Program-made: the position numbers and the translations under genes
Notes under the pieces: model-generated
Told to the model about the DNA's origin: nothing
The model's database searches: none
The model's input: only the letters and a program-made list of their open reading frames with translations
NCBI RefSeq assembly: GCF_016918855.1
Contig: NZ_JADKYB010000021.1
Location: 62,001-126,000, forward strand
Source: Actinacidiphila acididurans
Lineage (GTDB): Bacteria > Actinomycetota > Actinomycetes > Streptomycetales > Streptomycetaceae
Direction: 5' to 3'
Length of the DNA: 64,000 nucleotides
Part shown: positions 25,744 to 33,157 of the stretch, one piece after another
Layout: every line of letters begins with the position of its first letter
Position numbering within the stretch: the first letter of the stretch is position 1

Positions 25744-26925
25744 ATGGAAGGTTTCACCAGAAGGACATTCATCGGCGGACTCGCTCTGGCCGGCGCGGCC
25801 GCGGCGGTACCCGCGGTCGCGGCACCCGCGCAAGCGGCCACCGCGGCGGCATCCCCGCCGGAGATCGAGACGTGGCAGCTGATCGGCAAGGACGTGTTCA
25901 CCGGCGACGCCCAGGGTTCCCGCACCCAGGGCGTCACCACCGACGGCACTCACTGGTACTTCTCCAGCAGCAACGGGCTGGAGATCACCGACATGCAGTA
26001 CAACACCGTCCTCAAGACCGCACCGGCGATTCCGCCCGCGTTGGCCAACCCCTCGCCGCTCGCCTACAAGGGCCTGAACCACATCGGCGACATGGACTAC
26101 GCCGACGGCAGCCTCTACATCGCCCTCGACAGCAGCGCGTCCGACCCGGGCAGTCCCCACGAGTACCAATACGAGTACAACACGCCGGTGTTCGCCCGCT
26201 ACACCGCCGCCGATCTGGCCTTCTCCGGGCAGGCCGCCGCCCTGAACCCGGCGAACCGGGAGCACGACATCGCGAGCTGGGTGGCCGTCGACGCCCGGCA
26301 GGGCCTCGCGTACGGCATGACCTATGCGAACGCGACCCAAATCGCGGTCTACAACCTGCCCGACTTCACGTTCAGCAGATACATCCCGATATCGCAGCCC
26401 ATCGACCAGGCCCAGGGCGGCAAGGTCCACGACGGCTGGATGTACTTCTCCTGCGACGACGCGGCGAAGAACATCTACCGCGCCAACCTGACGACCGGCG
26501 AAGTCCAGCTGCTCTTCAATCTCCTGCTGCCCTACCCCCAGGAGGTCGAAGGCCTGGCGTTCCTGGAGACACCGGACGGCCTGACGCTCAACATCCTCAA
26601 CCGGGAGCTGCCCGATCCGAACGGCCCCAGCAACGTCACCTTCTACCACTATCTGCTGCAGGTGCCGGGCACGCCGGTCATCGACGGCCCGCCGCGGGTC
26701 GGCGGGTACGTGACGGCCGACCCGGGCAAGTGGACCCCGGACGCGACGTTCGAGTACCAGTGGCTCGCCAACGGCAAGCCGGTGGCCGGCGCCACCGGGA
26801 CCCGGTTCCACCTCCTCGGCACGTACCTCGGCGACGCGGTGACCGTCCAGGTGACCGGCACGTGGTCCGACGGAACGTCCCGGACCGTCGAGTCCGCGCC
26901 GGCGCGGGTCCGGCCCGCCGCCTAA
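25744..26925 (+). CDS. Tat-exported beta-propeller protein
   Basis: A 393-residue protein with a twin-arginine signal (TRRTFIGGLALAGAAAAVPAVAAPAQA). The mature protein shows propeller-like repeats: VTTDGTHWYFSSSNGLEI, HIGDMDYADGSLYIALD, WVAVDARQGLAYGMTY, KVHDGWMYFSCDDAAKNIYR. A C-terminal Ig-like region follows (FEYQWLANGKPVAGATG). Folding before export via Tat suggests a cofactor or a stable domain. No catalytic motif is recognised. The ATG at 25744 has GGAG upstream. It is divergent from the GH26 gene. Confidence 0.75.
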   Translation: MEGFTRRTFIGGLALAGAAAAVPAVAAPAQAATAAASPPEIETWQLIGKDVFTGDAQGSRTQGVTTDGTHWYFSSSNGLEITDMQYNTVLKTAPAIPPALANPSPLAYKGLNHIGDMDYADGSLYIALDSSASDPGSPHEYQYEYNTPVFARYTAADLAFSGQAAALNPANREHDIASWVAVDARQGLAYGMTYANATQIAVYNLPDFTFSRYIPISQPIDQAQGGKVHDGWMYFSCDDAAKNIYRANLTTGEVQLLFNLLLPYPQEVEGLAFLETPDGLTLNILNRELPDPNGPSNVTFYHYLLQVPGTPVIDGPPRVGGYVTADPGKWTPDATFEYQWLANGKPVAGATGTRFHLLGTYLGDAVTVQVTGTWSDGTSRTVESAPARVRPAA

Positions 26926-26942
26926 CCCCTGCCCGCGCGCGG

Positions 26943-27134
26943 CTAGAGCAGATGGTCGGCCTTGCCCGCCTTGATGTCCCGGATCAGGGCGCGCAGGGCC
27001 GCCACGGAATCCGTGAGGTAGCGGTCCTCCTCGCCGTCCACGGCTATGTAGGCGTTGCCGTCCGAGTCGGTACCGAAGCGGAAGCAGTTGCTGGCGTCCT
27101 GGCAGAAGGGGGCTTCCCAGGTGATGTCGGGCAT
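26943..27134 (-). CDS. DUF397 protein, copy b
   Basis: A 63-residue DUF397 protein (SNCFRFGTDSDGNAYIAVD and ALIRDIKAG). DUF397 proteins accompany WhiJ-like XRE regulators and are thought to act as their partners or antagonists in development. It is 51 of 63 residues identical to the upstream copy at 27193-27384, so it is a recent tandem duplicate. GGAG precedes the ATG. It is the last gene of the XRE-DUF397-DUF397 operon. Confidence 0.9.
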   Translation of the reverse strand: MPDITWEAPFCQDASNCFRFGTDSDGNAYIAVDGEEDRYLTDSVAALRALIRDIKAGKADHLL

Positions 27135-27192
27135 GGCGTCTCCGTACGCGTTTGACTCGCTTCACGGAATACGTACCCAGACTCGACACCAC

Positions 27193-27384
27193 CTACAGCA
27201 GGTGGTCGGCCTTCCCAGCCTTGATGTCGCGGATGAGGGTGCGCAGGGCTTCCGCGGAATCGGTGAGGTAGTGGTCCTCCTGGCCGTCAACGGCTATGTA
27301 GGCCTTGCCGTCGGAGTCGGTGCCGAAGCGGAAGCAGTTGTTGCCTTCGGCACAGAAGGGGGCTTCCCAAATGATCTCGGGCAT
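27193..27384 (-). CDS. DUF397 protein, copy a
   Basis: A 63-residue DUF397 protein (NNCFRFGTDSDGKAYIAVD). It starts 8 nt after the XRE gene stop, so the two are translated from one transcript. It differs from copy b mainly at residues 12-15 and 44-49, which could separate their partner choice. The function is inferred from the WhiJ-type cluster context. Confidence 0.9.
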   Translation of the reverse strand: MPEIIWEAPFCAEGNNCFRFGTDSDGKAYIAVDGQEDHYLTDSAEALRTLIRDIKAGKADHLL

Positions 27385-27392
27385 GAGGATTC

Positions 27393-28244
27393 CTAGAGTT
27401 GGCGGGCTACAGCGTGAATGAAGTCGCGGGATGCCTCCGGCGTCAAGGAGGCATCGGCCATCCAGTCCAGATGTGCTCGGTACTTGGCGAGTTGGGCCGC
27501 CGCGTGGGTGAACTCGGGACCGTGGGCTGAGTCGAGCTGAACCGTGTCGAGTTGGGCGACCTCGCCCTCGGCGTAAAGCATGGCGTGGCCCGCACCCGGA
27601 AAGCCGCCGCATTCCACGGGGACGACGCAGAGAGTCACGTTGTCCCGCTCCGACTCGGCGCACAGGTGATCGAGCTGCACCTGAGTGACCTTGCGCCCGC
27701 CGAACTGCATCCGGAGAGCGGCCTCGTGGATGTAGGCGACGTAGGGGAGCGTCTTGTCGTCGTAGAGGACGCGCTGCCGTTGCATGCGGTGGGCGACCCG
27801 CAGTTCGACTTCTAGGCGGGACATCGGGGGAAGCCCGGCCCCGAAGACCGCTCGTGCGTAGTCCTCGGTGTGAAGCAGCCCCGGCAGGTGAACGATCTGC
27901 GCCGTGCAAAGGCGCGTCGCGTGCCATTCCAGCTCGGCGATGTCGAGGAGGCCCGGGGGCAGGGTGCCGCGGTACTCGTCCCACCAGCCGCCGCCGCGTT
28001 CCTCTGCCATGGCCGCCAGTGCCCGGATGTACGCCTCGTCAGAGCAGTCGTAGTTGATGGCCAGCGTACGGACGCGGTCGGCGCTCGCGATGCGCGTGCC
28101 CGCCTCCATGTTGGAGATCTTCGACCGGTCGAGCCCCAGCAGGCCAGCCGCGTATTCGGTAGTGGCCCCCGCGGCGACGCGGAGCTTGCGCAACTCGGCT
28201 CCGAGGCGCCGCTGCCGCTCCGTGGGTGCGCTTCGCGTCGACAT
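27393..28244 (-). CDS. WhiJ-type XRE regulator with DUF5753-like C-terminal domain
   Basis: A 283-residue regulator. The N-terminal helix-turn-helix is RLGAELRKLRVAAGATTEYAAGLLG with DRSKISNMEAGTR. The C-terminal domain (about 100-283) has the DUF5753 pattern: EWHATRLCTAQIVHLPGLLHTEDYARAVF, AALRMQFGGRKVTQVQLDHL, NVTLCVVPVECGGFPGAGHAMLYAEG. WhiJ-like regulators repress development or antibiotic genes and act with small DUF397 proteins. The ATG has GGAGGGG upstream. It heads the operon with two DUF397 genes and diverges from an RsbW-like ATPase gene. Confidence 0.9.
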   Translation of the reverse strand: MSTRSAPTERQRRLGAELRKLRVAAGATTEYAAGLLGLDRSKISNMEAGTRIASADRVRTLAINYDCSDEAYIRALAAMAEERGGGWWDEYRGTLPPGLLDIAELEWHATRLCTAQIVHLPGLLHTEDYARAVFGAGLPPMSRLEVELRVAHRMQRQRVLYDDKTLPYVAYIHEAALRMQFGGRKVTQVQLDHLCAESERDNVTLCVVPVECGGFPGAGHAMLYAEGEVAQLDTVQLDSAHGPEFTHAAAQLAKYRAHLDWMADASLTPEASRDFIHAVARQL

Positions 28245-28529
28245 CCCGTTTCCCCTCCGGCTGGTCGGAATCAGTGTGCCCGGCCTCGTGGTCCGGGCCC
28301 AACCCGTACGTGGCAATTTGCCGTGGAACTTGTGGCGGTCAGCCCGGGCAGCACGCTACCGTAGTAGCGCGCAGTTACGCACCGGACACCAGCCGGAAGC
28401 GCACCGCGCGGGCGTGCCCGTTTGCCCTGGGACGGGGGCGCCCGCGATCAGGGCGGCGAGCCACCGGCGGGCGGACGTACATCGGCGTGCCCTCGGAGAG
28501 AATCCGCACCTTGGCCAAGGAGTTGAGCC

Positions 28530-28961
28530 ATGCCCGAACAAGAGATCAACGTGCCGCTCGTACCGGCGCACTGGACGTTTCCGGCGCACCCTTCGTCCGT
28601 AGGGCGGGCCCGCAAAGCGCTCGGCGAGGTGCTGCCCGAGCCGTGTTCGGCGAGGTTCGCCGAGGAGCTGACCCTCATTGCGTCGGAGTTGGTCACGAAC
28701 GCGCTGCGGCACGGTGCCCGGGGGAAGGTGGAGGAGGTCGTGGAGCTGATCGCCTGGCCGGCGGACGGGCACTACTGGCTGGCCGTCAGCGACCCCGGCG
28801 ACACCCGCCCCACCCTCCTCCCGGCGAACCCGGGGGCGCTGGGCGGCCGCGGCCTGTTCCTGGTCGACGCCCTCGCCGCCGCCTGGACCGTCCGCCCCCG
28901 CGCGACGCGCGGCAAATCGGTGGTGGCGGGGCTGCGGCTGGACCAAGGGGGCCGAGGATGA
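28530..28961 (+). CDS. RsbW-like HATPase (serine/threonine anti-sigma-type kinase fold)
   Basis: A 143-residue GHKL ATPase of the RsbW/SpoIIAB type. The N-box is ELTLIASELVTNALRHGAR. The G1/G2 parts are VSDPGDTRPTLLP and GALGGRGLFLVDALAAAW. These proteins are regularly found beside WhiJ/DUF397 genes. They may phosphorylate or sequester a regulatory partner, but no sigma factor gene is nearby. AAGGAG precedes the ATG. Its stop overlaps the next gene's start (ATGA). Confidence 0.9.
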   Translation: MPEQEINVPLVPAHWTFPAHPSSVGRARKALGEVLPEPCSARFAEELTLIASELVTNALRHGARGKVEEVVELIAWPADGHYWLAVSDPGDTRPTLLPANPGALGGRGLFLVDALAAAWTVRPRATRGKSVVAGLRLDQGGRG

Positions 28962-29341
28962 CCAGGACGGAGTTCGGCGCCGGACTGCTGACCTGCGTGG
29001 AGATGGCCCCGCACCAAAACACTGCGTACTGCGCGCCGCACGAGAAAGTGCAGGTCGTGTTCGACCCCCGCTTCGGCCGCGGCCTGCCCGTCATCGCGGC
29101 CAACCGCGTCCCCGTACGGACACTGCTCGATCTGTCGGCAGCCGGGGAGTCCGCCGAAGCCATCGCCTACGAGTACGACATGGAGCCCGGGCAGGTCGCA
29201 GCCCTCTGCCAGGGCGTGATGTCCGCGGCCAAGCGCCTGCCGACGCGATACGACAATATGAGCCCGACAGCACGGCCCCGCTGCTGGACGTCCTGCTCGC
29301 CACCTTTCCGTGGACCCACACCCTCCCCCACTCCGACCTGA
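28958..29341 (+). CDS. DUF433-like small protein, likely with a frame disruption near its C-terminus
   Basis: A 127-residue reading frame overlapping the ATPase gene by 4 nt (ATGA). Residues about 30-90 fit DUF433, a winged helix-like antitoxin domain: VFDPRFGRGLPVIAANRVPVRTLLDLSAAG and ESAEAIAYEYDMEPGQVAALC. After about residue 100 (AKRLPTRYDN) the sequence becomes Pro/Arg/Ser-rich with poor codon use. From about 29245 another frame (+1 coordinate class) has good coding character and continues to 29559. This suggests that a one-base change, or a frameshift, separates the original C-terminus. The DUF433 call is moderate. Confidence 0.6.
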   Translation: MTRTEFGAGLLTCVEMAPHQNTAYCAPHEKVQVVFDPRFGRGLPVIAANRVPVRTLLDLSAAGESAEAIAYEYDMEPGQVAALCQGVMSAAKRLPTRYDNMSPTARPRCWTSCSPPFRGPTPSPTPT

Positions 29342-29343
29342 GC

Positions 29344-29559
29344 ATGTTCGCCGGAGAGCTGATGGACACCGTGCGCGCAGCCGGTTCCGCGGACGACGGC
29401 GCCCCCGTCGCGCAGATGCTCACCGCGTGGCAGCACACCGCCGAGGTGTACGCCGACCCGGAACTGCTGGCCGCTCTGCGCCGGGCCCACAACCATCGGC
29501 ACTCCCACCCGGCGAACCCCCGACCGCCCGGAAAGGCCAAATCGCCCACCCCCAACTAA
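29344..29559 (+). CDS. Orphan C-terminal reading frame downstream of the DUF433 gene
   Basis: The frame reads FAGELMDTVRAAG, LTAWQHTAEVYADPELLAALR. The same frame extends with coding character back to about 29245 (YEPDSTAPLLDVLLATFPWTH), but no ATG, GTG or TTG lies there. The ATG at 29344 has no ribosome site. It is therefore either a fragment of the preceding gene after a frameshift, or a real protein reached by frameshifting. I do not recognise the family. Confidence 0.35.
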   Translation: MFAGELMDTVRAAGSADDGAPVAQMLTAWQHTAEVYADPELLAALRRAHNHRHSHPANPRPPGKAKSPTPN

Positions 29560-29562
29560 AAT
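29557..29562 (+). promoter_or_regulatory. -10 hexamer for a leaderless polX transcript
   Basis: TAAAAT at 29557-29562 lies 6 nt before the GTG start at 29569, so transcription would begin at or next to the start codon. The only SD-like bases (GGGAG) are 1 nt from the GTG, too close for normal use. No -35 element is obvious. Confidence 0.5.
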
Positions 29563-29568
29563 GGGAGC

Positions 29569-31329
29569 GTGGCCCGGCGGAATGAAGAGGTCGAGGCCGT
29601 ACTGCAGGAGTACGCGGACCTCATCGCGATCACCCGCGGCGATGCGTTCAAGGCGCGGGCGTACGAGAAGGCTGCGCGGGCAGTGGGCGGGTACGCCCAG
29701 GACGTGTCGCGGTTGACACCGGAGGAGCTGCGCGGGATTCCGGGGGTCGGAAAATCGATCGCGGAGAAGGTCGCGGAGTATTTGCGCACCGGCAGCGTGG
29801 AGGTCGTGGAGGAGCGGCGGGCGATGATCCCGGCCGGGGTCAGGGAACTGATCACGATCCCCACGCTCGGGCCGAAGAAGGCGATGACCCTCTACGAGGA
29901 CCTGCACATCTCGTCGGTGGAGGAGCTGGCGAACGCGATCGAGTCGGAGCGGCTGCGCGGCCTGAAGGGGTTCGGGCCGAAGACCGAGGAGAACATCCTG
30001 CACGGCATCGCGCTGCTCCAGCAGGCCGGCGACCGGATCGACGTGCACACCGCGATGACGGTCGCCGAGGAAGTGGTGGCGGGCCTGTCGAGCATCCGCG
30101 GCTGCGAGAGCTGTACGTTCGCGGGATCGCTGCGCCGTATGCGGGAGACGATCGGCGACATCGACGTGCTGGTCGCCGCCCGGGACTCCGCGAAGTTCAT
30201 GACCGCGCTCACCGAACTCCCGGCCACCGCCGAGGTGATCGCGCACGGCGAGAAGAAGACCTCGATCCGTACGACCAAGGGCCTCCAGGTCGACCTGCGG
30301 GTGCTGCCGCCCGACTCCTGGGGTGCGGGCCTGCAGTACTTCACCGGCTCCAAGGCACACAACATCCGCACCCGCACGATGGCGGTCCGGGCCGGCCTGA
30401 AGCTCTCGGAGTACGGGCTCTTCGAGGTGCCTGAGAAGCCGAAGAAGGGCGCGAAGGCCCCCAAGGAAGAGGGCAGACTCGTCGCATCCCGCACCGAGGA
30501 CGAGGTGTACGACCGGCTCGGCCTGCCCTGGATCCCGCCGGCCCTGCGCGAGGACCGCGGCGAGATCGAGGCCGCACTCGGCGACGGGCTGCCGGACGTG
30601 ATCACCGAGCACGACATCCGCGGCGACCTGCACACCCACACGAGCCTGACGGACGGCCTGGCGCCGCTCGCCGAGATGGCCGAGGCCGCCGCCGCCCGCG
30701 GGTACGCGTACTACGCGGTCACCGATCACGCGCCCGACCTCTACATGGAGCAGATGACCGACGCGAAGGCGCTGGCCCAGCGCGAGGAAGTACGCAGGCT
30801 CGACGGCACCTTCCACCGCATGCGCCTGCTGCACGGCACCGAGCTGAACATCGGACCGGACGGCGAGGTCGACTGGCCCGCCGACTTCCTGGCCGGCTTC
30901 GACCTGTGCGTCGCATCCGTCCACTCGCACTTCGGGCTGAGCCGCTCCGCGATGACCAAGCGCTTCATACGCGCCTGCGAGAACCCGTACGTCAACGTCA
31001 TCGGCCACCCCACCACCCGCATGATCGGCCGCCGGCCCGGCGTCGACGCCGACTGGGACGAGGTCTTCGCCGCCTGCGCCCGCACCGGCACCGCCCTCGA
31101 GGTCAACGCCCAGCCCGACCGCCTCGACCTGCGCGACGAGGACATCCTCCGCGCCAAGCAACTCGGCGCGAAGTTCGTCATCGACACCGACGCCCACTCC
31201 GTCCCCCACCTCGCCTTCCTCCGCTACGGCGTCGGCACCGCCCAACGCGGCTGGCTCACCAAGGACGACGTCGTCAACACCTGGCCCCTGACTAAGCTCC
31301 GCCGTTTCCTGCGCGCCAAGCGCCCGTAG
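29569..31329 (+). CDS. polX: PolX-type DNA polymerase/PHP phosphoesterase
   Basis: A 586-residue bacterial family X DNA polymerase, the usual length. The N-terminal part has helix-hairpin-helix repeats (LRGIPGVGKSIAEKV, ITIPTLGPKKAM, LKGFGPKTEENIL). The nucleotidyltransferase core has the metal pair in GDIDVLV and a further Asp in LQVDLRVL. The C-terminal PHP domain carries metal ligands in GDLHTHTSLTDG, AVTDHAP, HGTELNI, ASVHSHFG, NVIGHPTTR and DTDAHSV, consistent with 3'-5' exonuclease or phosphatase activity. The role is gap filling in base-excision repair. It converges on the CapA gene and probably uses a leaderless GTG start. Confidence 0.93.
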   Translation: MARRNEEVEAVLQEYADLIAITRGDAFKARAYEKAARAVGGYAQDVSRLTPEELRGIPGVGKSIAEKVAEYLRTGSVEVVEERRAMIPAGVRELITIPTLGPKKAMTLYEDLHISSVEELANAIESERLRGLKGFGPKTEENILHGIALLQQAGDRIDVHTAMTVAEEVVAGLSSIRGCESCTFAGSLRRMRETIGDIDVLVAARDSAKFMTALTELPATAEVIAHGEKKTSIRTTKGLQVDLRVLPPDSWGAGLQYFTGSKAHNIRTRTMAVRAGLKLSEYGLFEVPEKPKKGAKAPKEEGRLVASRTEDEVYDRLGLPWIPPALREDRGEIEAALGDGLPDVITEHDIRGDLHTHTSLTDGLAPLAEMAEAAAARGYAYYAVTDHAPDLYMEQMTDAKALAQREEVRRLDGTFHRMRLLHGTELNIGPDGEVDWPADFLAGFDLCVASVHSHFGLSRSAMTKRFIRACENPYVNVIGHPTTRMIGRRPGVDADWDEVFAACARTGTALEVNAQPDRLDLRDEDILRAKQLGAKFVIDTDAHSVPHLAFLRYGVGTAQRGWLTKDDVVNTWPLTKLRRFLRAKRP

Positions 31330-31359
31330 GGCTCCGCCCTCCGCTGAGCCGAAGGACAG

Positions 31360-32478
31360 CTACTCCGCCCGCAAGGCCAAAGAACCGTCCTCCCCGACCT
31401 CCACCTTCACCCCGAGGTCGTGCCCCTGCGCGTCGAGGACATCGCGCAGCCACTCCACGTCCGCGCCGGAGGCGTACCGCAACCGCATGCGGTGGGCCTG
31501 GAAGAGGACGAGCCGGGCGCCGGGGCCGGTGAGGCGGCCGGTGGACGGGTCGAGGGTGACGAGATAGGCCGCACGCAGGTCGTCGCGGTAGCGCTCGTAG
31601 CCGGTGATCCCCTCGTAGTCGTCGATGAAGTCGCCGCAGCCGTAGAGGACGAGCTTGCCGCGGTGGATGCCGGCCGGGCGCGGGTGGTGGGAGGAGTGGC
31701 CGTGGACGAGGTCGGCGCCGCCGTCGATCAGCGCCCGGGCGAACCGCACTTCGTCGCCTTCCACGTCGTAGCCCCAGTTGGCGCCCCAATGCACGGAGAC
31801 CACCACGATGTCGCCGGGGTGCTTGACCTGGCGGATGCGGTCGGTGAGGCAGGAGGCTGCGGCAGCAGAGGGGCCGGGCACGAAGGCGATGCCGGGATGG
31901 TCGTCGGTGGCCGTCCACTCGTACGGGATGCCGCTGGACCGCATGCCGATCGCGAAGACCAGCAGGCGGCCGCCGCCGGGGAGGGGGACGACCGCGGGGC
32001 GGCGGGCGGCCTCGGCGTCGGGGCCGGCGCCCGCGGACCGCAGCCGTACGTCGGAGAGCACGGCCAGGGTCTCGCGCAGCCCGGCGGGGCCGAAGTCCAG
32101 GACGTGATTGTTGGACAGTACGCACACGTCGGGGTGCGCGACGGTCAGGGACGGCAGGTTGCCCGGGTTCATCCGGTAGTGCACGGCCTTGCCCGGGGCG
32201 AAGTCGGGGCTGCGGGTGACGCCGGTCTCCAGGTTGAGGATCCGCGCGTCGGGCCGGGCCCGCTCCAGCATCCGCAGCGCGTCGCCCCACGGCCACGCGA
32301 ACCCGGCCCGCCGCGGAATGCGCCCGTGCGCCTCCTCGGCCAGTTCCACATACCCGCGGGCGTCCCGTACGTACGCCTCGTGCAGCTCCGGATCCCCGGG
32401 CGACGGCAGGATCTGGTCGACCCCGCGGCCGAGCATCACGTCACCGCAGAGGAACAGGGTCACCGGCGTCGCGCCCAT
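31360..32478 (-). CDS. CapA-family protein (metallophosphoesterase-like)
   Basis: A 372-residue CapA/PGA-synthesis family protein with a calcineurin-like fold. Metal-site motifs are LFLCGDVMLGRGVD, LNLETGVT, VLSNNHVLDFG, VVSVHWGANWGY, VHGHSSHHPRP and GKLVLYGCGDFIDDY. In Bacillus, CapA belongs to poly-gamma-glutamate export; in actinomycetes the role is unknown, and no capB/capC gene is present here. No signal peptide is evident. TACGCT lies 6 nt before the ATG, so the mRNA is probably leaderless. It converges on polX. Confidence 0.88.
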   Translation of the reverse strand: MGATPVTLFLCGDVMLGRGVDQILPSPGDPELHEAYVRDARGYVELAEEAHGRIPRRAGFAWPWGDALRMLERARPDARILNLETGVTRSPDFAPGKAVHYRMNPGNLPSLTVAHPDVCVLSNNHVLDFGPAGLRETLAVLSDVRLRSAGAGPDAEAARRPAVVPLPGGGRLLVFAIGMRSSGIPYEWTATDDHPGIAFVPGPSAAAASCLTDRIRQVKHPGDIVVVSVHWGANWGYDVEGDEVRFARALIDGGADLVHGHSSHHPRPAGIHRGKLVLYGCGDFIDDYEGITGYERYRDDLRAAYLVTLDPSTGRLTGPGARLVLFQAHRMRLRYASGADVEWLRDVLDAQGHDLGVKVEVGEDGSLALRAE

Positions 32479-32819
32479 ATGTTCAGCGTAGGCGCGCTCC
32501 CCCCGCGGGGCCCCTCAAGGGATCCCGGCCCGGACGCTGTGCCCGCACGGTGGTGCCCAAAATGCGCCCCCGGCGCACTGAACGGCGCCCGGGCCGGCCC
32601 GAGCCGTACGGCCCCGGGCCCCACGAAGGCCGCCGTACCGGACCGCGGCGACCGGTGGCGACCGCACCCGTACCGACGCCCCACGGAACCGTGACCGGAC
32701 CGGCGTCCCCGCCGCCGTACGCGGCCCCCCGCTGCTCGGTACGGCCCGCGCTCCACGAAGCCCGCGCCTCCCGGCCCGCACCCACTTCCCGCCCCGCGAC
32801 GGCCCGTTACCCTCGGCCC
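32479..32819. other. Gene-free GC-rich interval between capA and the ABM gene
   Basis: These 341 bases contain open frames on both strands, but only Arg/Pro/Gly-rich translations without ribosome sites. They hold the divergent -10 hexamers of capA (32485-32490) and the ABM gene (32808-32813) at the two ends. I see nothing else. Confidence 0.5.
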
Positions 32820-33104
32820 ATGATTACCGAGATCGCCGATCTGCCCGTCACCCCCGGCCGCGAGGACGCCTTCGCCGCCGCCTACGCCGAGGGCCTGCCC
32901 TTCCTGAGCGCGGCCCCCGGCTTCCGGGCCGCCCGCCTGGTGCGCGGCGTCGAGTCGCCGTCCCGATTCGTGGCCATCGTCGAGTGGGAGTCAGCCGACG
33001 CCCACCGCGCCTACACCCAGTCCGAGGGGTTCGCCCGCTTCGGCGCCCTGATCGGCGACTTCTTCGCGGACACACCGATGGTGGAGCACTTCACCGAGTC
33101 CTGA
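32820..33104 (+). CDS. ABM-domain (antibiotic biosynthesis monooxygenase-like) protein
   Basis: A 94-residue dimeric alpha+beta barrel protein of the ABM family (ITEIADLPVTPGREDAFAAAY, APGFRAARLVRG, SRFVAIVEWESADAHRAYT, ARFGALIGDFF). The family includes cofactor-free monooxygenases and haem-degrading enzymes, but most single-domain members have no known substrate. TACCCT lies 6 nt before the ATG and there is no SD, so the mRNA is probably leaderless. Confidence 0.88.
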   Translation: MITEIADLPVTPGREDAFAAAYAEGLPFLSAAPGFRAARLVRGVESPSRFVAIVEWESADAHRAYTQSEGFARFGALIGDFFADTPMVEHFTES

Positions 33105-33157
33105 GCGGGGCATGACCCCGAGGGGGTACGACATCGGCGCGGGTGAAGGGGACGGAC

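Noticed and set aside
32479..32819. Minus- and plus-strand frames between capA and the ABM gene
   Set aside because: All are Arg/Gly/Pro-rich shadows of GC-rich DNA without starts supported by a ribosome site.
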